A stretch of DNA of 64,000 nucleotides from Mytilus trossulus (taxonomy: Eukaryota; Mollusca; Bivalvia; Mytilida; Mytilidae). The notes beneath the pieces are model-generated. The model was not told where the DNA came from. It ran no database searches and worked only from the letters and a program-made list of their open reading frames with translations. Below, piece by piece: positions 10,900 to 21,700 of this stretch. Within the stretch, counting starts at the first letter, position 1, and every line of letters begins with the position of its first letter. Both the position numbers and the translations under genes were made by a program. Location: contig NC_086378.1 in the NCBI RefSeq assembly GCF_036588685.1, positions 36,309,578 through 36,373,577 of the forward strand. Reading direction: 5' to 3'.

Positions 10900-12179
10900 G
10901 TACAAACATTTGATTCCAGGATAAACTTACTGACCAGCCATGAACAGGCCAGAAACCAAGACTTTTTAGCCTTACATAATCTGACAACATCATCAAATCA
11001 TCAACTGGAAAATAAAATGAATATTCAATTTAAAACCTTTGAAAAGAATCAGAGCATATCTGTAGCAATGCTACAACAGAAACAGCAGGAAGATTTTCGA
11101 ATCTTACGCAATCTGACATTGGAGTCCAGGAATGAAAATGGAAAGCTTGCAAACCATACTATGATTCGTATGAAGGAAATTGAAGAAATGGGAAGATACC
11201 ACAACTTATTATTCTTACTTTTTCAGCAAAATCTGTATAAGCAATTACAGAAAGGTAAAGTGCAATACAAATGTTTAAAATGCCTTACTCAGCAACACCC
11301 TGATAAATGGACTTTCCGATCAGATTTTCCTATGAGTTCAGTATTTTTGTGATTTAACTTTTTTCAATGATGCCTTACAATTCAAAGATACAATGCCAAC
11401 ATATAATTATTGCCACATAGGCTAAGGTACATTTTGGGACTTATGTAGTCCTATAATATCACCAAAATGTGAATTTATTAAAACAAATGTACGATACCAT
11501 TTCTTATTACTAGTACATTATTCAAGTATCAGTGGGGCATTCGCTGTTAAATTTATGTTCATCGATTTGACTTTCAATATTCTAATTTTTGACTTAGAAC
11601 ATACTTGAACGTATATCCAAATAAAAGTATAAAATGAACAATTTACGATGCATCAAATCGATAGTATTTATCCGAATTACGTGTTTATATTTTAGTCTAG
11701 ACGCCTTCTGAATAATCATCGATGTTACCTTCCGAAAGGTGAAAAACAGAATAATAATAATCGTTTTTACCTGTATAAGAATGAGTTTTAATTTAGTACC
11801 CTTGATTTTGCTCCACTTTGAATGTTGACGTTCGTTTCCTTTCATAAATACCTGAAATTCCAAAGTACGCCTAGTTGATGTATAACCCATCTCTACTTAG
11901 AGGGCTTCAATTGAAGCTGAAATGAATACGGATTTAATCAGGTCAAATTACTCACTTGCAAGTGAATAATTCATTAACTATTTCTCTTTTTTGTTTTTAT
12001 TTGACAAATCTTATCCAAACTGGCTGATTTCACTATTTCTCTTTCAATAAAGATTGAACAAAAATTACTCATCTAGTAGAAGTCTTTGAAGCCATTTTTA
12101 AGAAAGTATTTTAACAAAAAGTATAATCTCAAAAATACTGAATTTAGAGGAAAATCAATTCGGAAAATCCATAATCACA

Positions 12180-12300
12180 TGGCAATATCAAATAACAAAA
12201 CGCATAAAAAACGAATGGACAAGAACTGTCATATTCCTGACTTGGTACAGGCATTTTCAAATGTAGAAAATGGTGGATTAAACCTGGTTCTATAGCGCTA
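12180..12300 (+). repeat. Dispersed repeat family D, copy 2
   Basis: ATGGCAATATCAAATAACAA, CTGTCATATTCCTGACTTGG and AAATGGTGGATTAAACCTGG form an inverted pair with 13692-13812. The pair brackets the C1q exon. Confidence 0.7.
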
Positions 12301-13691
12301 ACCCTCTCACTTTAACAACAGTCTCATCAAATTCCGTTATATTTACATTGATGCGTTAAATAAACAACCACAATAAATAAAACAGTCAAAATATGGGTAC
12401 ATCAGTCATCATTGTATAACAATTCAAAAGGAACAATTTCACAGAACACAAAAAAAACCATCTACTATCTACGAACACATTGATTGATTTGAGTGTCTGA
12501 CGTCAGAAAATTATTATACGTCACATAAATTTGTCGTTCAATGTACATAGAAACAAATAGGTAATATTAGAATACAGGGTAAAAAAAAAGTATGTTAGAA
12601 TTAAATATTAGAAATAGACCCGAGATTTAAACTAGTCCAAAAGTTAACAAAGCAATGTTAGCCAAGCATTTGTGACACACCTTGACTGTAGTGTCTTTAA
12701 AGCGGTGTTAAAATTGCACAAAAATGAACTATCAAAATAAATCGTCCTTCTTTCATTTCAGTTGTGGTCACTGGTTGTACTACTGGTAGTCGTAGTTTCC
12801 CTGCTGGACCACTGAAGTTCCACAAAATTAAAACATTTGTAGGTGTATCCCACATTTCATCATTCCAAATTACAGGGAAGTTTACCTGTCTAGTTCCTGG
12901 ATATTATCATATTGTAACAACAATACTGTCAACTGACACTCATGCAAGAATAGATATCATGAAGAATTCTAACTCCATACACTGGCAATATATGACAGGT
13001 AATGCTCAAGGTCCATGGACACCAGGAACTGCTGCTGTGGCTTTAGAATTAAAGACATTTGACAAAGTGTGGATTCAACTTTATTCTACTTATAATATTT
13101 ACCAGTCATGTCTTACTATATTTAGAATCAACTAATGTAAAATACTTCAACGCCCTGCACATCATCAAATGTTTCACTGAATAATATAGTGATATATAAA
13201 GACAAGTAAATATATATTCATTATGGACGTGAATATATATATATTCATTATAGAAGTGAATATAAAGTAAAATTTTACTTTAATATGGTGATAAAAAAAA
13301 CTTAGAAATTTAATTCAAAGTTTCAACTTCTAGTGATTCACAATTATATATGTGTTTAATTTTGAGCTCATACTCATATATATAAATAGCATTAACAAAA
13401 GGTTACTATTTCTTATTTTGTATCCATGAAGGAATAATGACAGACCTTCTTTTGAAAAAAATATTTCATGAACCTTTTATTACAAACAGGATTAAAACAT
13501 TGAATGTTGTTCGCTCAATGTCCTGTGGCTTATATTTCATGCGTATTCAGAACTGGACAAATTATAATTATCAATTTCATAGAAAGGTTCTGCTACATTG
13601 TAAACAAGACAAACAGATTTAAGACGGTGCATTTCTTCTAACAACTGAAAATATATGTGTTGCTCCTCAGTTTTTAGTCTAGCTAGCTATA

Positions 13692-13812
13692 AAACCAGGT
13701 TTAATCCACCATTTTCTATATAAGGAAATGCCTATACCAAGTCAGAAATATGACAGTTACAGTTGTTTTCCATTGGTTTGATGTGTTTGGGCTTTTGATA
13801 TTGCCATTTGAA
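13692..13812 (-). repeat. Dispersed repeat family D, copy 3 (inverted)
   Basis: ACCAGGTTTAATCCACCATT, AAGTCAGAAATATGACAGTT and TTTTGATATTGCCATTTG are the reverse complement of copy 2. The flank 13136-13690 is AT-rich with no recognisable gene. Confidence 0.7.
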
Positions 13813-14447
13813 AAGGGACTTTCTAATTTGAATTTTCCCTGGAGTTCAGTATTTTAGTTATTTTCATACCTATTACTATCATGTCTCTGACACTACCAAG
13901 TAACATTTAAATAAAATGGTTCATTAATTATATGTATTGGTTATCTTTAAGTCTTTATTTTATATATACAAGAGCGAAAAAAATAGCTTTGGAAATGATA
14001 ATAAAAATAAATAAATAAAGACATTTTTTTCAATTATTAAGCTTGAATGAGCTGAAATCGCTCATTTGGCAAAATTATTGAAACAGATATATAATACAAT
14101 GTATAACATATCTTTGCTAGTCATCAAAATATAGACCAATGTGATGATTTGTCAAATTTATATTTTTTTTAAATTTTTTTATTGTCTTTTTTTTTGCTTG
14201 ATGTCTTTTCTTTTCATAAAAATCATCAATAAAAGAATTTTCTTAAAACTTTGATGGATTAACAAGAGTTTCTTCGCAATTATCATCTTCGTATTTCCTT
14301 ATCTTTTACGTTTTTAAAATATTAGAAGGCTTTTTAATTTCAGTTATGGAAGCATAATGGTTGATTGAGTTTGTTATAAGTCATAACTTATGTCTTGACA
14401 TACAAAGAATAGTAATGTCTAGCTTGGTCTAAATAAGTTACTTAGGA

Positions 14448-14661
14448 TTATTTTTTTTTTGTTGGAATAATTTTCGTGGATTAATGAAAATTTACATGTT
14501 TGTTGATATCTAATTTCATGGTTTTTCCCAAGAAGGCATACAAGCATATAAAAAACTTGTTACTCGTTGAACATTTGATTTCATTGTTGACCTGTACCCA
14601 TGAAATCCATTAAAATCCATGAAAATTGGTATCCAACAAATAATAATGAATCCACAGTAAG
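14448..14661. mobile_element. MITE-like element family E, copy 1
   Basis: The left part has TTTTCGTGGATTAATGAAAA and TTTCATGGTTTTTCCCAAG; the right end has AATTGGTATCCAACAAATAA and AATGAATCCACAGTAA. A relative lies at 17371-17571, and a fragment of the right end at 43918-43950. The rest of 13820-15760 has no gene I can support. Confidence 0.55.
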
Positions 14662-15769
14662 TTATTTCTTAGGTAATCTTTTAGATAAGATTAAAGAAAA
14701 TTAAAAATTTCACTAAAAGTTTTTATGACAAGGGAGATAACTCAAGTTACAAAATTATTCATTTTCTTAAAAAACGTTTCCATTGATTCTTCTACAATTC
14801 AATGGTGTATAATTCTTTTTTTTCAGTAATGTAAATATCATCTGGAATGATCAGATGTTTGGAGTCTTTGGTTTTTATCCTTCAACAAAGGGTAAACTTT
14901 TTTGCCCCATGATACCCATTTTTCTTTCCATATAAGACTTCAATAGCTCATAATAGGTGATTCACCAAAATTTAAGCAGATTCTAGATTTCTTTTCTATC
15001 GATTTCAGACCCAAATAATAACAATGCAAAGATAAAGAAAAAGTCTCAGTCAGCCTTTTCCCACCATTTTTGAAATATACAAATCTTGTAAAGGAGCTCC
15101 ATAACGTTTGAATATTGTTTAGCTTAGTTTGTTCTTCCGACATACAGTTTCAATTTTTAATACATTCTAGAATTTCTTAATTTCACCTCAGCACAAACTT
15201 AAGCAATTGATAAAATCCTTTTACTTTGATATTTGTTCCATGCTCCATATATAACAAATTTCATTTTTAAAAATAATGCATGCAAAAAGCATGGAACACA
15301 AGTTTCAAATGTAATAGACCTATTGTTTTGTTTTACAGAGCACCATCTAGGGATTAATGGAATGCCTAATTACTGTCACCTTAATATGATAAGAAATTTA
15401 CAAACTATTGTGTCTGTAAAAGAATTTCAAATTCAAAATTTTACAAAACAACATGAATTGATGTGTTCACTTTCCAGTTTTTGTGAGGTTGACCAATGAA
15501 ATTTCAGCTTACAGGAATTTTGTTTTCAACTGTCCTTGGAGTTGGGTAGTTTTTTCTATTTTACTTTTTACACACAACATAAGAATTATAGTATACTGTA
15601 TTAAACAAGAATTGCTTAAGTAACTAGTGACTGCTGAGGTGAGTTTCACATTTAAATTGTTCAAGTTTACATCAGTACAAAAAGCATAATAGAAGAATTG
15701 CAAACTTGTATGTAATACAAAATCATCGCAATAATCTTCAATGAATTTTTAATCCATCGCGTAACAATT

Positions 15770-18700
15770 TCATGTCACCAAATTAGAATCTTCCTCGATG
15801 TCTTCTTTCGCTCCGTATTTATCATACATATATCTTAAATGTGTCAATAACGAATCAATTCCTATTTTATGTTTTGCTGAAACTGGATACACAGGCAAAT
15901 TAATGGCTAAAGTCAATTCCCTCAAATTATCTTTTGCTCCTGGAAGGTCTATCTTATTACCAATCACAGCATGAGGTCTGTCTGATAGTCCTGGTTTATA
16001 CTGATCAAGTTCATATTTCAGATCATTTAACTGTGTCCATGGTTCACTCACTGATAAATCAATAACATACAATAAACAGGCACATCTTTCGATATGGCGC
16101 AAAAATGAAATTCCAAGTCCACGGTTTTTGTGCGCATCTTTAATCAAACCTGGGATATCTGCAACTGTAGATGAAAAAATGTATGTGCAACATTATATCA
16201 GATGTATTAGTTTTAATTAAAAACACATATAAATAGTGAAACTTCTAAAACATTCATTATAACCCGAATAGGCCAGATATTTATTAAACGTTGGAAAAGC
16301 AACTATGTGATAATATTCAAATATTCGTTGATGAGTTGTTCATCTAATAATTTAAAAAATAAACTTCTAAAGGTGGTTTTTTTGTGTGTTTCACATGAAA
16401 TTTGATATGAATTTTGTGTTACCAATATTTCATAAAGGGCATGCTAAGAGTGAAATTGACTGCTGATAGGGAAAACCTATAACCAAAAACCCAATCTTTG
16501 ACTAGCAGAAATCAATGATTATCATTTTAAAAAACCTGATAGCATTACCTGTTTTAGTGGAAGTTTGTTTGCTTACATAATCAATTTGTTAAAACTACAT
16601 GTTTAGATGTCTTTTTGATGTGTGATGTTTCCATTTCACTTTTGTTATTTTGGCCATAAAATGTCATATAGATTTTAATTTGATTTTTTTCTACAGCACA
16701 ATTGTTCCAGTATTCTCATTGTCTAACATGATTACTATAACATATCATTAAAGCTTGGTATGCTGGGTGTCTTAAAATAGTTAAAAATAATCACCTGCTA
16801 TTTGTATGTAATCATCATAACCAACCATACCAATATGTGGATTCATTGTAGTAAATGGAATTGGTGAAACTTTTGGTTTAGCTCTAGAAATAGCCCTCAG
16901 AAGTGTTGACTTTCCTGCATTTGGAAAGCCAATCTGAAAAAAAAAATTAAAGGTTATAAAATTTTAAACAGCATATGCATCACATTATCATTTAGTCAAG
17001 TAGAAATGTTCCACTTTGAAATCAAATTTTCTGACTTGTTTGTCCAGAAATAGATGAAAAACAAATATTTGCCAAAAAAAACCTGCAAAACAGACAAATC
17101 AATGTTCATCAAATAATCATTTAGGTTTTGTTCTTTTTTTCGTTTTAAACAATAATAATAATAATTTCAAGCCTATTTTTGGCAAATTTAAGTGATGAAA
17201 AACTGATTGAAAATGAATGACCAGCTGTCAAAAGCCTGTCATGTGTTGCATATTTTTAAACTCTATTTTGAGCTTAACTAGGCATGTATGTCCTCTTTTA
17301 CATTTCATATACTAATAAAGAAAAATGGCTTTATCTGCTGCACAGATATTTCTATTTATCTGTATGTTAGACACTGTGGATTCATTTATTTTTAGTGGGT
17401 ATCAAGTTTCATGGATTATAGAAAACATGCATTTTCATGGATGTTTGATTTCATGGTTTTGCCAAAGTCTGCATATAACCTTATTAAAAAAATTGTGATT
17501 CTTTGATCACACATAATTCCATGGTTCACCATTTCCAACAAAATCCAACTAATAATATTGAATCCACAGTGTACACAGTTTCAAAAAAATCTGTCTAATC
17601 AATTTTATTACCAGTCCTGCATTAGCCATTATCCTTAGTTCAAGCATCAACTGTCTACTCTCTCCTTCAGCACCTAGTTCAGCTTTAGCTGGTGCTGTGT
17701 TTGTGTCTGTCAGGAAAAACCTGTTGCCCCGCCCACCAGATCCACCCCTTGCAGCAATATAATAATCATGTTCTTCATCGAGACTAGTCAACATTTTTCC
17801 TTCTTCATTCCTGACTATTGTACCTTGAGGAACCTTTTGAAAGTAAGAAGAAAAAAAGAACAATCGTACACTTTAGAAATTTTAATTTAGAAAAATCAAT
17901 ATTATAACAGATATTACTTTTCATATTTTTTATTTAATATTGCATAGACCTTCATCTGAATGTGCAAGGCTTCATCTGAACGTGCAAGGCTTTAATTTGA
18001 CATACTTTAAACAGAATGACAACTGAAAAGTTGTGAAATGCAAATCAATGTGAACGTAATTAATGTATACTTGATGGTACGAGGTACACACTTAATTATT
18101 TCAAATTAAATAAAGGCAACAGTTGTATACCGCTGTTCAAAACTCATAAATCCATGGACAAAAAACAAAATCGGCGTAACAAACTAAAACCGAGGGAAAC
18201 GCATTAAATATTAGAGGACAACAATGACACAACACTAAAATGTAACACACACAGAAACAGACCAAGCATCAGACAAAATTCCACATTTTGTTTGTGACAT
18301 CAAGAGAAAATGACAGAAGCATCGGTTTCAGACATTTTCAAGCAGTTTGTTTATCTTTTCAATCTGAAGTTACAAACGCCATAGTAGATTATTAAAAGTC
18401 TAACTTCACAAGGAATCCTCACAGACAAGTCACATAATGCCAAAGGACAAACTTCAATTTAATCTATAATTTAAAACATATATTTGTAGGGTACTATAGA
18501 AACGGTTTTTAAACATCAACCTAAACTATCGGTTAACCGGTTAATCGGTTTAACAATTATCTGAGTAAAAGGTTAGTCAAAACTGTTCGATTTGACAACA
18601 CTAGTGTAAACACATTGTCAAATTACCTTAACATATAAATGTTCAGCATTTTTTCCATGGCAATTCCTGGACCTTCCTTTTACACCAGTGTTACCATTTA

Positions 18701-21700
18701 TAACTGTTAGTAGATGGTTAAGGGACCTTACATCCTTGGATGCTGCATAAAAATATATAAATCAATGTAATGCAATGACTTATTATTTGGCTTACCTGAC
18801 CAACTTCTATTTTATACCAAATCTATGAAATTATTATACATAAAAAAAATTACAGTGTGTTCTTATATTGTGCTGTAACACCACTGTCCCAGGTTAAGGA
18901 AAGTTGTGTAAAACCCAACACATTCTTTCTGTGCCTATCCAAAGTCATGTGCATGAAATTACGTTGTTATTGTTGGTTTATGTCTGTCATATTTTTTCAC
19001 AACTATTTTGTTATAAATTAGGCTGTTAGTTCTCTTGTTTGATCCAGGCCTTTCACAGCTGACTTTACAATATGAGTTTTTTTACTGTGGAAGAGTCAAT
19101 TATATAATTGCTTTCAATTTTTGCTTGTTTCTGAATCCTATTTATCTTTCCTGAAGTATTACCAACAATATTAAGTATACCATTTGAAGATTGTCGACCA
19201 TCATTGATATGTGGTAATTTTTTTAGGTTTGTCTCCCCAGAGATTGTATTCTTATTTAACTTAAATGCATCGCCATTACCCGTTTTTGAATGAGCGTTGT
19301 TATATATATTTAATATTCCTATTTCATATCTGAATTATATATCATATTTTTTTATCTGAATAAAATATTGTTTAAACTATAACTGCTTTCATCTTCCTCA
19401 TTTGAATTCTGGTGGATAGTCTCATTTACAATCATACCACATCTCCTTATTTTTATATAGGTTACTAAGGTTATTCCCTATTTATACATTGCTTCATTCC
19501 TGTGACTGTTTCAGTAAGTGGGTCTAGTATAGAATCGAAGTTGGAATCATTAATGCTTCCATGAAATGAAGGTCAATGCTCCAATGAAGCATAGAAAAAA
19601 GATCAGTATTGTTTTGTTTACGTAAATAGTATAATTGAATTTTGTCACATTGATCTGTGTAATGTATGTAATGAGAACAACATGGCCTACCTTTGAGAAC
19701 AACATGACCTACCTTTGAGAACAACATGGCCTACCTTTGAGAACGACATGGCCTACCTTTGAGAACAACATGGCCTACCTTTGAGAACAACATGACCTAC
19801 CTTTGAGAACAACATGGCCTACCTTTGAGAACAACATGACCTACCTTTGAGAACAACATGACCTACCTTTGAGAACAACATGGCCTACCTTTGAGAACAA
19901 CATGACCTACCTTTGAGAACAACATGGCCTACCTTTGAGAACAACATGACCTACCTTTGAGAACAAAATGACCTACCTTTGAGAACAACATGGCCTACCT
20001 TTGAGAACAACATGACCTACCTTGGAAAAAAACATGACCTACCTTTGAGAACAACATGGCCTACCTTTGAGAACAACATGACCTACCTTTGAGAACAACA
20101 TGACCTACCTTTGAGAACAACATGACATACCTTTGAGAACAACATGACCTACCTTTGAAAACAAAATGACCTACCTTTGAGAACAATATGGCCTACCTTT
20201 GAGAACAACATGACCTACCTTTGAGAACAACATGGCCTACCTTTGAGAACAACATGACCTACCTTTGAGAACAACATGACCTACCTTTGAGAACAAAATG
20301 ACCTACCTTTGAGAACAACATGACCTACCTTTGAGAACAACATGACATACCTTTGAGAACAACATGACCTACCTTTGAGAACAAAATGACCTACCTTTGA
20401 GAACAACATGGCCTACCTTTGAGAACAACATGACCTACCTTTGAGAACAACATGGCCTACCTTTGAGAACAACATGACCTACCTTTGAGAACAACATGGC
20501 CTACCTTTGAGAACAACATGGCCTACCTTTGAGAACAACATGACCTACCTTGGAAAAAAACATGACCTACCTTTGAAAACAACATGGCCTACCTTTGAGA
20601 ACAACATGACCTACCTTTGAGAACAACATGACCTACCTTTGAGAACAACATGACATACCTTTGAGAACAACATGACCTACCTTTGAGAACAAAATGACCT
20701 ACCTTTGAGAACAACATGGCCTACCTTTGAGAACAACATGACCTACCTTTGAGAACAACATGGCCTACCTTTGAGAACAACATGACCTACCTTTGAGAAC
20801 AACATGACTTACCTTTGAGAACAAAATGACCTACCTTTGAGAACAACATGACCTACCTTTGAGAACAACATGACATACCTTTGAGAACAACATGACCTAC
20901 CTTTGAGAACAAAATGACCTACCTTTGAGAACAACATGGCCTACCTTTGAGAACAACATGACCTACCTTTGAGAACAACATGGCCTACCTTTGAGAACAA
21001 CATGACCTACCTTTGAGAACAACATGGCCTACCTTTGAGAACAACATGGCCTACCTTTGAGAACAACATGACCTACCTTGGAAAAAAACATGACCTACCT
21101 TTGAGAACAACATGGCCTACCTTTGAGAACAACATGACCTACCTTTGAGAACAACATGACCTACCTTTGAGAACAACATGACATACCTTTGAGAACAACA
21201 TGACCTACCTTTGAGAACAAAATGACCTACCTTTGAGAACAACATGGCCTACCTTTGAGAACAACATGACCTACCTTTGAGAACAACATGGCCTACCTTT
21301 GAGAACAACATGACCTACCTTTGAGAACAACATGACCTACCTTTGAGAACAAAATGACCTACCTTTGAGAACAACATGACCTACCTTTGAGAACAACATG
21401 ACCTACCTTTGAGAACAACATGACCTACCTTTGAGAACAACATGGCCTACCTTTGAGAACAACATGACCTACCTTTGAGAACAACATGGCCTACCTTTGA
21501 GAACAACATGACCTACCTTTGAGAACAACATGGCCTACCTTTGAGAACAACATGGCCTACCTTTGAGAACAACATGGCCTACCTTTGAGAACAACATGAC
21601 CTACCTTTGAGAACAACATGCCCTACCTTTGAGAACAACATGGCCTACCTTTGAGAACAACATGACCTACCTTTGAGAACAACATGACCTACCCTTGAGA

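Larger units (their letters stand above)
10426..13135 (+). pseudogene. Coiled-coil C1q-domain gene with two in-frame TAG codons
   Basis: Two exons join cleanly. Exon 1 (10426-11254) begins with a signal peptide (MIAAFIPLLVIGSTYG), then about 255 residues of glutamine-, asparagine- and lysine-rich coiled coil, and ends at AAAG|GTAAAG. Exon 2 (12762-13135) follows TTTCATTTCAG and encodes a C1q head with landmarks FPAGPLKFHKIKTFVGV, FTCLVPGYYHIVTT, ALELKTFDKVWIQLYS and a final TIFRIN. The joined length is 401 codons, exactly in phase, but TAG interrupts exon 1 at 10597-10599 and 10897-10899. Both stops lie in the same frame with no indel, in a glutamine-rich context, so each is explained by a CAG to TAG change. 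As written the gene would yield a truncated 57-residue product. Readthrough, a null allele or an old pseudogene are the options; the intact frame elsewhere argues that the lesions are young. An intact protein would be a secreted C1q-domain recognition protein. Confidence 0.8.
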
